Counted from the first letter of the stretch, positions 17,091 to 26,112 are shown. The stretch: 64,000 nucleotides of DNA from Mycobacterium sp. ITM-2016-00317 (GCF_002968295.1 NZ_CP134399.1:62001-126000), one strand, 5' to 3'. Program-made: numbers and translations. Notes: generated by a model not told the origin, from the sequence alone.

Positions 17091-17887
17091 CCACGTTCAC
17101 CGCGGCATCGACGGCACTGTCGACCGGGCGCGGGCGCACGGTTCTGGGAGTGATCGGCGCGATCGGCGCGCTGGCGGCGTGGTTCGTGCTGTCGGCCAAC
17201 AGCGGAACCGCGTACTTCCCGGCGCTGTCGGCGATCATCGCCGAGGCCGCCGAGTACTGGACGACGCCGGAGGGGCTGGCCAACATTCGCGCCAGTCTCA
17301 CCACGCTGAGCGCGGGCCTGGCGATCGCGATCGTCCTCGGGGTCACGGTCGGGCTGGTGATCGGCCAGCTCCCGATCGTCGAGCGGATGGTGTCGCCAAC
17401 TCTGGAGTTCGCCCGCGCGATTCCGAGCACCGCGCTGATCCCGTTCGCGATGATGCTGTTCGGGGTGAGCCCGGAGATGAAGATCTTCCTGATCGCGCTG
17501 GGCTGCGTGTGGCCGGTGCTGCTCAGCACCGCTGACGGTGCGCGCCGCCTGGACGCAACCATGATCGCGTCGGCGAAAGCGTTCAACATCACCGGTCTGC
17601 AGCGCCAGGTCTACGTGGTGCTGCCCGCGGTGCTGCCGAGGGTGCTCGTCGGGGTGCGGATCGCCATCCCGCTCAGCCTGATCCTGATGGTGACCAGCGA
17701 GATGGTCGGCGCGCAAAAGGGATTGGGCTTCGTCATCACCCAGGCGCAGGCGACGTTCCAGCTGCTGACGATGTGGTCGGGGATCCTGGTGCTGGGCATT
17801 CTCGGATTCCTCATGACATTCCTCTACTCGTTGGTCGAACGCCGGTTGTTGCGGTGGAGCGACCCGCGGCGCTCCGACACCCGCTGA
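17087..17887 (+). CDS. ABC transporter permease (taurine/nitrate/sulfonate type)
   Basis: The second permease subunit, 266 residues, with a hydrophobic N-terminal helix (VLGVIGAIGALAAWFVLS), a periplasmic region and a conserved coupling loop ASAKAFNITGLQRQVYVVLP. It overlaps the preceding permease by four bases and precedes the ATPase by 55 bases. The two permeases are only distantly alike, so the transporter is probably a heterodimer. Location is the cytoplasmic membrane. Confidence 0.88.
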   Translation: MTTFTAASTALSTGRGRTVLGVIGAIGALAAWFVLSANSGTAYFPALSAIIAEAAEYWTTPEGLANIRASLTTLSAGLAIAIVLGVTVGLVIGQLPIVERMVSPTLEFARAIPSTALIPFAMMLFGVSPEMKIFLIALGCVWPVLLSTADGARRLDATMIASAKAFNITGLQRQVYVVLPAVLPRVLVGVRIAIPLSLILMVTSEMVGAQKGLGFVITQAQATFQLLTMWSGILVLGILGFLMTFLYSLVERRLLRWSDPRRSDTR

Positions 17888-17942
17888 AACCTGGGGACGT
17901 TTCCCCGCTCCCGTCCGCCCGAAATGTGAAAGGCAGTGACCG

Positions 17943-18731
17943 ATGCTCGTCGTTTCAAGCCTCGAGAAGACCTACCCCGGAAAGGGCGGCGGATTCACCG
18001 CTGTCGCCGACATGTCCTTCACCGTGAAGGAAGGCGAACTGTTCAGCATCGTCGGCCCGTCCGGTGCGGGAAAGACCACGCTGCTGCGGTGTGTGGCCGG
18101 ACTGGACCAACCGACCAGCGGCTCGGTGACGTTCAACGGCCAGCGCGTCGACGGTCCGCCCACCAACTTCGCGGTGGTGTTCCAGGACTATGCCCGCTCG
18201 CTGTTCCCGTGGATCACCGTCGCGAAGAACGTGGAGCTCCCGCTGATGAAGAAGGGGATCAGCGCCGTCGAGCGCCGCACCCGGGTCGAGCGGGCGCTGG
18301 CCGAGGTCGGCCTGGCCGACGCCGCGCACAAGAAGCCGTTCCAGCTCTCCGGCGGTATGCAGCAGCGCGTTGCGATCGCCCGGGCGATCGCCTACCGCCC
18401 GGCGGTGCTCATCATGGACGAGCCGTTCGCGTCGGTCGACGCGCAGACCCGTGCCGATCTGGAGGACCTGCTGCTGCGGGTGCGCGACGAGACCGGCACC
18501 ACCGTCCTGTTCGTCACCCACGACGTCGACGAGTCGGTCTACCTGAGCAACCGGGTGGCGATCGTGACCCGGTCGCCGAGCTGTGTCGCCGAGGTCGTCG
18601 ACATCGACCTGCCGGATCGACGGGATCAGATCGAGACCAAATCCCTGCCCGAGTTCGCGCATCTGCGCGCCCATGTGTTCAGCCGTATCCGCGAGATGGT
18701 CCGCAACGACGCGGCTCTCGCAACCCTTTGA
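17943..18731 (+). CDS. ABC transporter ATP-binding protein (SsuB/TauB type)
   Basis: A 262-residue ATPase. Walker [10 protein letters not shown] is near residue 43, the Q-loop [13 protein letters not shown] near residue 82, the signature [15 protein letters not shown] near residue 138, Walker [13 protein letters not shown] near residue 160 and the switch His in [12 protein letters not shown] after the Q-loop is characteristic of the nitrate/taurine/sulfonate subfamily. It energises the two upstream permeases; the binding protein follows 24 bases downstream. Confidence 0.92.
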   Translation: MLVVSSLEKTYPGKGGGFTAVADMSFTVKEGELFSIVGPSGAGKTTLLRCVAGLDQPTSGSVTFNGQRVDGPPTNFAVVFQDYARSLFPWITVAKNVELPLMKKGISAVERRTRVERALAEVGLADAAHKKPFQLSGGMQQRVAIARAIAYRPAVLIMDEPFASVDAQTRADLEDLLLRVRDETGTTVLFVTHDVDESVYLSNRVAIVTRSPSCVAEVVDIDLPDRRDQIETKSLPEFAHLRAHVFSRIREMVRNDAALATL

Positions 18732-18755
18732 CCCCTAGCAGATCGGAGAACGTCT

Positions 18756-19745
18756 GTGTTCAAGAAACTTTCACACCTCGCGCGGTGGGGGGCGGTCGCC
18801 TCGGCCGCGGCGCTGCTGACGGCCTGCGGCGGTGGGGGCGGGAGCACCGAGAGCGCGACCACCGAAGGTGGGCTGGTCAAGGTCAACGTCGGGACCATCC
18901 CGGCGATCCTGAGCGCGCCGCTGTTCGTCGGCATCGAGGAGGGGATCTTCGAGAAGCACGGCCTGGACGTGACGGTCAACTTCGCCGACGGCGGCGCCGC
19001 GGTCATCCCGTCGGTGCTCAGCGGTGAGAACCAGTTCGGCTACTCGAACACCGTGAGCCAGCTCGCGGCGATCGACCAGGGGCTGCCCCTGAAGCTGGTG
19101 CAGCCGGCGTGGGCGCCGTGCTGCACGCCCGAGGAGGACGACCACGGGCTGCTCGTGCTGCCGGACAGCGGGTTCAACGAACCCAAGGATCTGGAGGGCG
19201 CCAACATCGCGGTGAACACGCTGCAGAACATCGGCGAGGTGCACATCCGCCGCGCCTTCGACAACCTGGGCGTCAGCCACGAGAACCTGACGTGGACACA
19301 GCTGCCGTTCTCGGACATGGGCGAGGCCCTCGCGCGCGGTGACGTCGACGCGATCTGGGTGTCGGAGCCGCACCGCACCCCGGGCCTGAACAAGGGTTGG
19401 AAGCAGATCGTGGCCCCGGGCGTCCAGTCGTTCCCGGACGAGGTGGGCGGCTACTACTCGACGTCGCAGAGCTACGCCGAGTCCAACCCCGACGTGGTGA
19501 AGTCCTTCCGCGACGCGATGATCGAGGTCAACACGTTCGCCGAGGAGAACCCGGCCCGGGTCGGTGAGGTCGCCGTCGCCGAGATGGGCATCGACGCCGC
19601 CATCATCGACCAGGTGAACTTCCCCAAGTTCCCCACCGAGGACGACGGCCAGGCGCTGCGTGACTACGGCGCGGCGGTGGTCCAGTACGGGATCATCGAC
19701 GAGGAGCCGGCCGACTACGACGTGCTGTTCGCCATCCAGGATTGA
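18756..19745 (+). CDS. ABC transporter substrate-binding lipoprotein (NMT1/TauA type)
   Basis: A 329-residue exported lipoprotein. The signal peptide ends in the lipobox LLTAC, giving Cys near residue 23, followed by a Gly/Ser spacer. The mature part (VGTIPAILSAPLFVGIEEGIFEKHG) is typical of NMT1/SsuA-like binding proteins, which capture a small ligand for the permease pair. GTG at 18756 is used, with AGATCGGAGAA upstream. It is the last structural gene of the operon: a strong hairpin follows eight bases after the stop. The ligand is not predictable from sequence. Confidence 0.9.
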   Translation: MFKKLSHLARWGAVASAAALLTACGGGGGSTESATTEGGLVKVNVGTIPAILSAPLFVGIEEGIFEKHGLDVTVNFADGGAAVIPSVLSGENQFGYSNTVSQLAAIDQGLPLKLVQPAWAPCCTPEEDDHGLLVLPDSGFNEPKDLEGANIAVNTLQNIGEVHIRRAFDNLGVSHENLTWTQLPFSDMGEALARGDVDAIWVSEPHRTPGLNKGWKQIVAPGVQSFPDEVGGYYSTSQSYAESNPDVVKSFRDAMIEVNTFAEENPARVGEVAVAEMGIDAAIIDQVNFPKFPTEDDGQALRDYGAAVVQYGIIDEEPADYDVLFAIQD

Positions 19746-19752
19746 CCGACGA

Positions 19753-19791
19753 CAGGCGGTGGGCCCATCGAGCCGGTGGGCCCACCGCCTG
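19753..19791 (+). terminator. Strong hairpin terminator after the importer operon
   Basis: A perfect 15-base inverted repeat (CAGGCGGTGGGCCCA and its complement) with a 9-base loop lies just after the binding-protein stop. There is no T-run, as is usual in mycobacterial terminators. It separates the catabolic operon from the TetR gene that follows. Confidence 0.8.
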
Positions 19792-19830
19792 CCGAATGTC
19801 GTACAGCGATAAACGATCCCGGGAGAGCCA

Positions 19831-20535
19831 ATGGCCTACCATGACCGCATGACCAAGGCGCCGTCGCAGGGTGGCCGACCGCGCCGGAGCGGGGTCGTCG
19901 CCGAGGACCCGCGCGGGGACATCCTGAAGGCCGCGGCAGAGCTTTTCGCCCAGAAGGGCTTCGGCTCCACCCGGATGGACGCGATCGCCGAACGAGCCGG
20001 GCTGGGCCAGTCGTCGCTCTATTACTGGTTCCGCTCGAAGGACGAGATCCTGCGCGGGATCATGAACCAGAACCGGGTGTCGCTGGAGGCGGCGCGGGTG
20101 CTGTCCGAGCGGGACGAGCCCGCGGCGGTCCGGCTCTACATCGTGCTGTACCAGGACGTGGTGCAGATGTGCACGGCGCCGCTGAACTTCTACGATCTGG
20201 AGCAGGCGGCCAAGAAGCAACCGGAGGTCTTCAGCGACTTCCAGGACGACTACGACGAGCTGTCGGCCAGGCTCACCAGCATCATCGGCGAAGGGGTGGC
20301 GTCGGGAGAGTTCATCGACGTGGCGCCTGCGGAGTTCGCCAGGACGGCGCTGAGTCTGAACGAGGGCAGCCAGTACCGGTTCCACGCCAACGGTCAGCGC
20401 CGCGACGCGCTGCACGGGGTCGCCGACGCCGCGGCGAGAACGTCGCTGCGGGCGGTGATGTCGGATGTGCAGGCGCTGCCCGGCGTGCAGGACGCGGCAC
20501 GCAGCGGCATCGCCGGCTTCAGCAGTTCGGTCTAG
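19831..20535 (+). CDS. TetR-family transcriptional regulator
   Basis: A 234-residue regulator. The N-terminal helix-turn-helix (MDAIAERAGLGQSSLYYWFRSKDEIL) is near residues 48-73 and the rest is a helical ligand-binding domain with an aromatic-rich segment. ATG 19831 or the ATG six codons later (19849) are both possible. It lies downstream of the terminator hairpin and so has its own promoter. It is the natural candidate to bind the dyad at 10691-10711 and control the glnT-importer operon, but no matching dyad is evident in front of its own gene. Confidence 0.85.
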   Translation: MAYHDRMTKAPSQGGRPRRSGVVAEDPRGDILKAAAELFAQKGFGSTRMDAIAERAGLGQSSLYYWFRSKDEILRGIMNQNRVSLEAARVLSERDEPAAVRLYIVLYQDVVQMCTAPLNFYDLEQAAKKQPEVFSDFQDDYDELSARLTSIIGEGVASGEFIDVAPAEFARTALSLNEGSQYRFHANGQRRDALHGVADAAARTSLRAVMSDVQALPGVQDAARSGIAGFSSSV

Positions 20536-20714
20536 GGCGGCGTCTCGCCGCGGCTATCCGCGCAGCGCATCCAACGCATCACCCGTATATCCGGGCCCGT
20601 GGCGTCGAGTTCGACTGTGCGACTGAGCGGATCGAGACCGTGCTACCGACGCCGAGGGAGGCGGGGCTGCTGGAATCCACGACCGCGATGCCGATGCTGC
20701 TGCTCAACCGCCGG

Positions 20715-21305
20715 TCAGTCGGCGGGGCGCGGCGCGCGCAGCCCGAGCGTGCGGCGACCCGCGGCGATCAGCTGGTCGCGGAAGGCGGCCTCGTCGAGCG
20801 GGCCGTCGAACTGGCTGTACTCGGCGCGCGCGGCGCCGGCGAACCCCGACAGCAGGATCATGGCCTTGACCTGACCGCCGACGCCCGGTTCGACGTCGGA
20901 GAACAGCCGCATCTGGCGCACCACGATCGACCGCCACTCGGCCTTGGCGTTCAACAGCTCGAGGACGAGCGGGTCCCCGCTGAGCACTGAGATGAGGTCG
21001 CGATTCCTCGCCGCGAGCGCGGCGTAGCCGGTCAGCATGTGGTCGGCCCGCGCCCGGGCCGTGCGATGCGACTCGGCCGCTTCGACGATGGCCGCCACCT
21101 CCGCCAGCACCGGCTCCAGGATCGCGTCGAGAAGCTCGTCCCGGGTCCGGAAATGGTGGTAGATCGCCGATTTCGTCAGACCGAGCTCGTCGGAGATCAT
21201 CTGCAGCGACGTACCCGCGACGCTGTGCCGCTTGAAGAGCTCGATCGCGACCTCCATCAGCCGAAGCCGGGTCGCCTTGCTGCTCGTTGGCGTACCGCCG
21301 GTCAC
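20715..21305 (-). CDS. TetR-family transcriptional regulator, divergent from P450
   Basis: A 196-residue repressor with the helix-turn-helix TSLQMISDELGLTKSAIYHHFRTRDELL near residues 31-58 and a helical C-terminal ligand domain. It is transcribed away from the P450 gene, and the region between them carries three copies of a 13-base repeat that are the obvious operator candidates. TetR proteins of this type usually repress the adjacent oxidation operon and themselves until a substrate or its CoA ester binds. ATG at 21305. Confidence 0.87.
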   Translation of the reverse strand: MTGGTPTSSKATRLRLMEVAIELFKRHSVAGTSLQMISDELGLTKSAIYHHFRTRDELLDAILEPVLAEVAAIVEAAESHRTARARADHMLTGYAALAARNRDLISVLSGDPLVLELLNAKAEWRSIVVRQMRLFSDVEPGVGGQVKAMILLSGFAGAARAEYSQFDGPLDEAAFRDQLIAAGRRTLGLRAPRPAD

Positions 21306-21371
21306 GTCGCCCTCCCCGCTGTCGCGCCGTTCACAGCGTGATGGTAGCCGACCGAGACCTCCTTGCGCCCA

Positions 21372-21429
21372 TACGAATGGTCAGTCCGCTCCTGTACGAT
21401 TGGTCAGGAATCCCTTTACGATTGGTCAG
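21372..21429. promoter_or_regulatory. Three direct repeats between TetR and P450 genes (operator candidates)
   Basis: The 13-mer TACGAATGGTCAG (21372-21384) is followed by two copies of TACGATTGGTCAG (21395-21407 and 21417-21429), at centre spacings of 23 and 22 bases, about two helical turns. They fill the divergent promoter region, so they probably bind the adjacent TetR protein on one face of the DNA. Confidence 0.7.
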
Positions 21430-21452
21430 TAGATTGGCCTGAGGAGTGATAC

Positions 21453-22736
21453 GTGCAGCCTGATCTGGTGACGCTGGATTTCTTCCGTGACGAGGCGCTG
21501 GTCGCCGACCCCTACCCGGTGCTGGACCGGATTCGCGAGGCCGGCCCGGTGTGGCGGGATCCGGTGCACGGTGTCGTGGTGGTCACCGGCTACGACGAGG
21601 TGCTGGCCGTGGTCAGCGACGCCGACACGTTCTCGTCGTGCAATTCGACCACCGGCCCCTTCCCGGGATTCCCGGTGAGCCTCGAGGGCCGGGACGCGGC
21701 TGAGGTCGGCGCGCTGATCGACGCCCATCGTGACGAGCTGCCGTTCAGCGACCAGCTGCCCTCGTTCGATCCGCCCACCCACACCGCGCACCGGTCGCTG
21801 TTGAGCCGGCTGATCACCCCCAAGCGGCTCAAGGAGAACGAGGCGTTCATGTGGCGCCTCGCCGACCGCGTGCTGGATCCGTTCCTGGCCGCAGGTGGCG
21901 GCGACTTCATCGGCGCGGTCGCGAACCGGTTCGCGCTACTGGTGGTCGCCGACCTGCTCGGCGTGCCCGAGGAGGACCACGCCGAGCTCGCCCAGGTACT
22001 CACCGGAGATGTGACGGTGGGCAGCACCACCGATGCCGTGATGGCGCACTCGCCGCTGGAGTACCTGTACCGCCGCTTCTCCGACTACATCGAGGACCGG
22101 CGCCGGCAGCCGCGTGCGGACGTGATGACCGAGATGGCGCAGGCCCGGTTCCCCGACGGCTCGCTTCCCGAGGTCATCGACGTGGTGCGGGTGGCGGCCA
22201 ACCTGTTCTCCGCCGGCCAGGAGACCACGGTCAGGTTGCTGTCCTCGGCGCTCAAACTGTTGGCCGAGGACCACGCACTGCAGGCGCGACTGCGCGCGAC
22301 CCCGGACCTGATCCCCAACTTCATCGAGGAGGCGCTGCGGTTCGAGAGCCCCATCAAGGGCGACTTCCGGTTGAGCCGCGCCCCGGCGACGATCGGCGGC
22401 GTGGAGATTCCGGCCGGAACCACGGTGATGGTGCACTTCGGCGCCGCCAACCGCGACCCGCGCCAGTTCGAGAACCCGGACGTCTTCGACCCCGACCGGC
22501 CCAACGCGCGGCGCCAGATCGGCTTCGGCCGCGGCATCCACAGCTGCATCGGCGCACCCCTGGCGCGCGCGGAAGGCCGGGTGCTGCTGCAGCGGCTGCT
22601 CGAACGCACCACCTCGGTGGACATCGACGAGGACAGGCACGGACCGGCCGACGATCGCCGGTACACCTACGTGCCGACCTACATCCTGCGCGGACTGACC
22701 GACCTGCACGTCACCACGGAAGCGGTCGCCTCGTGA
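21453..22736 (+). CDS. Cytochrome P450
   Basis: A 427-residue soluble bacterial P450 monooxygenase. The I-helix oxygen-activation motif is seen as SAGQETT (AGxET), the K-helix ExxR motif as EEALRFESP, and the heme-thiolate loop as GFGRGIHSCIGAPLAR with the axial Cys. GTG at 21453 follows a GAGGAG-like site (CTGAGGAGTG). It is translationally coupled (GTGA) to a ferredoxin that would deliver electrons, and an SDR follows. Together they suggest hydroxylation of a lipid-like or terpenoid substrate and oxidation of the resulting alcohol; the family number cannot be set by eye. Confidence 0.93.
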   Translation: MQPDLVTLDFFRDEALVADPYPVLDRIREAGPVWRDPVHGVVVVTGYDEVLAVVSDADTFSSCNSTTGPFPGFPVSLEGRDAAEVGALIDAHRDELPFSDQLPSFDPPTHTAHRSLLSRLITPKRLKENEAFMWRLADRVLDPFLAAGGGDFIGAVANRFALLVVADLLGVPEEDHAELAQVLTGDVTVGSTTDAVMAHSPLEYLYRRFSDYIEDRRRQPRADVMTEMAQARFPDGSLPEVIDVVRVAANLFSAGQETTVRLLSSALKLLAEDHALQARLRATPDLIPNFIEEALRFESPIKGDFRLSRAPATIGGVEIPAGTTVMVHFGAANRDPRQFENPDVFDPDRPNARRQIGFGRGIHSCIGAPLARAEGRVLLQRLLERTTSVDIDEDRHGPADDRRYTYVPTYILRGLTDLHVTTEAVAS

Positions 22737-22921
22737 AGGTGACCGTCGACGACGACCTGTGCCGCGGTCACGGCGTGTGCGCCGCGGTGTGTCCGCAGGT
22801 CTTCACCCTGACCGACGGCGGCTACGCGGAGGCGACGGTCACCGACGTCCCCGCGGACCTGGTGCCTGCCGTCGAAGAGGCCGTCGCGAGCTGTCCGGAA
22901 CACGCCATCCTCACCCGGTGA
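22733..22921 (+). CDS. [3Fe-4S]-type ferredoxin partner of the P450
   Basis: A 62-residue ferredoxin. The cluster motif CRGHGVCAAVCP near residues 10-21 has a Gly-His-Gly between the first two Cys, as in single [3Fe-4S] ferredoxins that serve mycobacterial P450s, and a last Cys is in SCPEHAI. The GTG start overlaps the P450 stop by four bases, so the two are made together. It carries electrons from a ferredoxin reductase, not encoded nearby, to the P450 heme. Confidence 0.92.
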   Translation: MKVTVDDDLCRGHGVCAAVCPQVFTLTDGGYAEATVTDVPADLVPAVEEAVASCPEHAILTR

Positions 22922-22952
22922 ACAACCCCAACCCCCACGTGAAAGTTGAGCT

Positions 22953-23807
22953 ATGGAACACGATTTCGGTGTGAAAGGGCGCACCGCGCTCGATCTGTCA
23001 GGCAAGGTCATCGTCATCGTCGGCGGCGGGCAGATGCCCGGGCCCGGCATGGGCAACGGGCGGGCCACCGCCATCCTGGCGGCCCGGCACGGCGCCGAGG
23101 TGGTGGTCGTCGACCGAAACCTGCCCGCCGCGCAGGAGACCGTCGACATGATCACCGACGAAGGTGGCCGCGCGTACGCCGTCGAGGCGGACGTCGCCGA
23201 GAAGCAGGATTGCGAACGGATCTTCGACGTGGCCATGGACACCAGCGGCCGGGTCGACGGCATGGTCTACAGCGTCGCGATCAACCCGCCGTTCGATCTC
23301 GAGTCCAACTCGATGACGCCCGAGAACTTCAACTACGGCATCAACGTCAACATGCTCGGCTGCTACCACTGCAACCTGTTCGCCGCGCAGTGCATGGAGA
23401 AGAACGGTGAGAACACCAACGGCAGCATCGTCAACATCTCGTCGATCGCCAGCGTCAAGAACGAGATCGGCCTCAACATCGGCATCATGCCGTACGCGCT
23501 GGGCAAGTGCGGGCTCAACTACATCACCGAGCTGACCGCCACCCAGTTCGCCGCCGCCGGGATCCGGGCCAACACCCTGATGCTGGGTCCGATCAACTCC
23601 GTTCTGGGCAACCATGATTCGCAGTCGCTGTTCGACCTGCAGCCCGACGAGGTGGACGACGTCTACCGCCAGGTGGTGAAGCTGAAGATGGGGCGGGGCA
23701 GCGTGTGGGAGACGGCGTACGCCGCGGTCTACCTGCTGGCCGACGAGTCGCGCTTCATGACGGGCCAGCAGATCCGTCTCGACGGCGGGGCCACCCTGGT
23801 GCGCTGA
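22953..23807 (+). CDS. SDR-family oxidoreductase linked to P450
   Basis: A 284-residue SDR with an unusual, expanded glycine-rich motif GGGQMPGPGMGNGRA instead of TGxxxGIG, and catalytic Tyr/Lys in MPYALGKCGLN near residue 180. The C-terminal ADESRFMTGQQIRLDGG is standard. It follows the ferredoxin by 31 bases and probably oxidises the alcohol formed by the P450. Atypical SDRs of this sort in mycobacteria are sometimes coupled to mycofactocin; the sequence alone does not prove that here. Confidence 0.85.
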   Translation: MEHDFGVKGRTALDLSGKVIVIVGGGQMPGPGMGNGRATAILAARHGAEVVVVDRNLPAAQETVDMITDEGGRAYAVEADVAEKQDCERIFDVAMDTSGRVDGMVYSVAINPPFDLESNSMTPENFNYGINVNMLGCYHCNLFAAQCMEKNGENTNGSIVNISSIASVKNEIGLNIGIMPYALGKCGLNYITELTATQFAAAGIRANTLMLGPINSVLGNHDSQSLFDLQPDEVDDVYRQVVKLKMGRGSVWETAYAAVYLLADESRFMTGQQIRLDGGATLVR

Positions 23808-23851
23808 CGCCGCCGCGATGAGAATCGCGCCGGCGCCGGGTCTGCACACGC

Positions 23852-24454
23852 GTGAGGCTCTCCAAGACCGAGGTGTGGTCCTTCGTCCACGCCGAACGCG
23901 CCCGGCTCGCCGAGGATCTGGCCGCGCTCGCGCGGCAGGACTGGTCGACGCCGTCGCTGTGTCCGGGCTGGGACGTCCACGACGTGGTGGCCCACCTCGT
24001 CGACGCCGCCAGGACGTCCCGGCTGTCGTTTGCGCGGCGGATGCTGTCGGCGCGGTTCGATTTCGACGCCGACAACGCCGCCGGGATCGGCCGTGAGCGC
24101 CGCCCGGATCCACGGGACACCCTGGCGACGTTCCGGTCCGTGACCGGGCTGACCCGGACCCCACCGGCACCGCGGCCCACCCGGCTGGTGGAGGCGATCG
24201 TGCACGGCGAGGACATCCGGCGCCCGCTCGGGATCGCAGCCGGCTACGACGTCTCCGCCGCGGCGGCGGCCCTGGCCTATCAGGTCAAGACGACGGTCGC
24301 GATGGGCGGCGGCCGGGAGCGGGCCGCGGGACTACGCCTCGTCGCGACGGACTCGCCGTTCGAGGCGGGGCGCGGAGACACGGTGCGGGCGCGCACCGTC
24401 GATCTGCTGCTCGCGGTATCGGGCAGGCCGGTGCCGGGGATCGCTACCGGTTGA
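23852..24454 (+). CDS. Maleylpyruvate isomerase/mycothiol-dependent (DinB-like) family protein
   Basis: A 200-residue protein whose N-terminal half (WSTPSLCPGWDVHDVVAHLVDAAR) matches the mycothiol-dependent maleylpyruvate isomerase domain: C-P-G-W-x-V-x-D followed by the metal-binding His in AHL. A further His appears in IVHGEDIRRPLG. These four-helix metalloproteins use mycothiol as thiol cofactor in actinobacteria, for detoxification or isomerisation. GTG start at 23852. It stands alone after the SDR; no substrate can be assigned. Confidence 0.8.
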   Translation: MRLSKTEVWSFVHAERARLAEDLAALARQDWSTPSLCPGWDVHDVVAHLVDAARTSRLSFARRMLSARFDFDADNAAGIGRERRPDPRDTLATFRSVTGLTRTPPAPRPTRLVEAIVHGEDIRRPLGIAAGYDVSAAAAALAYQVKTTVAMGGGRERAAGLRLVATDSPFEAGRGDTVRARTVDLLLAVSGRPVPGIATG

Positions 24455-24490
24455 TTCTGCTTTGGTAGTGGGTATTTCGCGGGACCGGCA

Positions 24491-24703
24491 TCAGTCGCCG
24501 CGGCCGGTGCGCTGCTGCAGTTCCTCGATGAGGTCGGAGGCCTGCGCTTTCGTCAGGTCGTCGGGGACGTCGGTGCCTGCTTCCTGGGCGAGCGTCTGAA
24601 GGTAGCTGCGCTGCGGTCCGGTCATCGGTTCGTCACCGGTGACCCACTGCGAGGTGTCCTTCTCGGCGTTCTCCTGGGGTGCCTGTGTCGTGTTGTCACT
24701 CAT
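24491..24703 (-). CDS. Small DUF3072-type protein
   Basis: A 70-residue acidic protein containing WVTGDEPMTGPQRSYLQTLA followed by EAGTDVPDDLTKAQASDLIEEL, the pattern of the DUF3072 family found widely in actinobacteria. The second half looks like a SAP/Rho-type helix-extended-helix (LTKAQASDLIEEL) that may bind nucleic acid. The function is not known. The ATG at 24703 removes a non-conserved N-terminal extension and gives the family's usual length. Confidence 0.75.
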   Translation of the reverse strand: MSDNTTQAPQENAEKDTSQWVTGDEPMTGPQRSYLQTLAQEAGTDVPDDLTKAQASDLIEELQQRTGRGD

Positions 24704-24809
24704 GCCCTCCGGGGTGCCCGTCGCAAGTGTGTTCGAAACACCCGAGGCGGGTCCACTGCGGACAGCCACCCGGCTGACGGCGCGGAAGGCGGCCTGCCAG
24801 TATCAACGC

Positions 24810-25310
24810 GTGGGCAAGAACGAACGCGCAAAGATCGTGATGAACGACGACGAGATCGCCGAGTTCATCGAACACAGCCGCACGGCGACGATGGCGACGG
24901 TACTGCCGAACGGCAGGCCGCACCTGGTTGCGATGTGGTACGCCGTGCTCGACGGGGAGATCTGGTTCGAGACGAAAGCCAAGTCGCAGAAGGCCGTCAA
25001 CCTGCGCCGGGATCCGACCATCACTGTGATGATCGAGGACGGGCTCTCCTACGACACGCTGCGCGGTGTGTCGATCGACGGGCAGGCCGAGGTCTTCGAC
25101 GACCCAGAAACGTCTCTGCGCGTGGGTAAAAGCGTCTGGGAGCGTTACACCGGCCCCTACACCGACGAGATGCGCCCGTTTGTCGAGCAGATGATGAACA
25201 ACCGCATCTGCGTGCGGGTGGTGCCGTCGCGGATGCGGAGCTGGGACCACCGCAAGCTGGGCATGCAGGGCATGCCGATCTCCGGCAGCACCGCCCAGTA
25301 CCTCAGCTGA
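24810..25310 (+). CDS. PPOX-class (F420/FMN-binding) split-barrel protein
   Basis: A 166-residue split beta-barrel protein. RTATMATVLPNGRPHLVAMWYAV is the typical first strand pair of pyridoxamine 5'-phosphate oxidase-like proteins, followed by IWFETKAKSQKAVNLRRDP. Mycobacterial members mostly bind F420 or FMN and reduce or oxidise small substrates. The GTG at 24810 is selected because upstream sequence in frame overlaps the divergent DUF3072 gene. Its end overlaps the convergent thioesterase gene by eight bases. Confidence 0.83.
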   Translation: MGKNERAKIVMNDDEIAEFIEHSRTATMATVLPNGRPHLVAMWYAVLDGEIWFETKAKSQKAVNLRRDPTITVMIEDGLSYDTLRGVSIDGQAEVFDDPETSLRVGKSVWERYTGPYTDEMRPFVEQMMNNRICVRVVPSRMRSWDHRKLGMQGMPISGSTAQYLS

Positions 25311-26112
25311 ACGACCGCGGCGGGTTGAACCCGGGGTTGGCGAGCGCGGTGGCGGTCGCCGTGCCGAGTGGCCCGATCCGGTCGACCACCACCGCGGTGC
25401 CCGTGGCGACGCCGGCGTCGCTGTCGTGGGTCAGCGCGGCCAGCCCCACGAAGGGCCCGTCGGGCAGCCGGCTCAGCGCCAGCGTGTAGTCGGCGTTGAT
25501 GAACGGCAACCCGTCGGCACCGAAGTGAGTCAGCGAGCTCGCCATGTCCCCGGCCAGCGCCGCGCGGGTGAACGGCGTCAGCGCGACGCCCTCGACCAGC
25601 GAACCGAGTTCGCGGGTCCAGATGAACTTCGGTCCGGCGTGAGCCCATGCGCCGAGGCCCGGGCTCGGCACGTCGCCGTCCTTGCCGTAGCTCCACACCT
25701 GCGTGAGCCGGTCGTCGGGCACCGGATCCGATTCCGGGGGCATCGGCGGCATGGTGACCCTGGTGGTGAACCGGTCGCCCAGCGGCTGCTCACCGCGGCG
25801 CAGGAACAGCACGTTCGCCCGGGCGACGAGGGTGCCCGACTGCGTCATCGCGGCGTCGACGAGCTTGAGGCGGCGGCCTTCTCGCACCACCGTGGTCTCG
25901 ACGCGCACAGGCTCGGCGAGGCCGGCCGGGCGGAGCAGGTCGACGGTCAGCCGGGCCGGCTGCAGGTCGGCAACGGCGGCATCGCGCTCGATGACGTGGC
26001 CCAGCAGTCCGCCGACGTAGTTGCCGCTGATGGTCTGACCCCACGGACCGCGGGCCCAGTTCGTCGGACGGAACGCGTCACCCTCGGCGACGAAGAAAGC
26101 CCGGCTGCTCAT
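25303..26112 (-). CDS. Acyl-CoA thioesterase family protein (TesB-like double hotdog)
   Basis: A 269-residue protein. The first half (WGQTISGNYVGGLLGHVIER, then LTVDLLRPAGLAEPVRVETTVVREGRR) and the second half (FINADYTLALSRLPDGPFVGL) are two hotdog-type segments, as in TesB and related thioesterases. They hydrolyse acyl-CoA thioesters to free acids. It stands alone, converging with the PPOX gene and divergent from the protease gene. The acyl chain preferred is unknown. Confidence 0.8.
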   Translation of the reverse strand: MSSRAFFVAEGDAFRPTNWARGPWGQTISGNYVGGLLGHVIERDAAVADLQPARLTVDLLRPAGLAEPVRVETTVVREGRRLKLVDAAMTQSGTLVARANVLFLRRGEQPLGDRFTTRVTMPPMPPESDPVPDDRLTQVWSYGKDGDVPSPGLGAWAHAGPKFIWTRELGSLVEGVALTPFTRAALAGDMASSLTHFGADGLPFINADYTLALSRLPDGPFVGLAALTHDSDAGVATGTAVVVDRIGPLGTATATALANPGFNPPRSFS

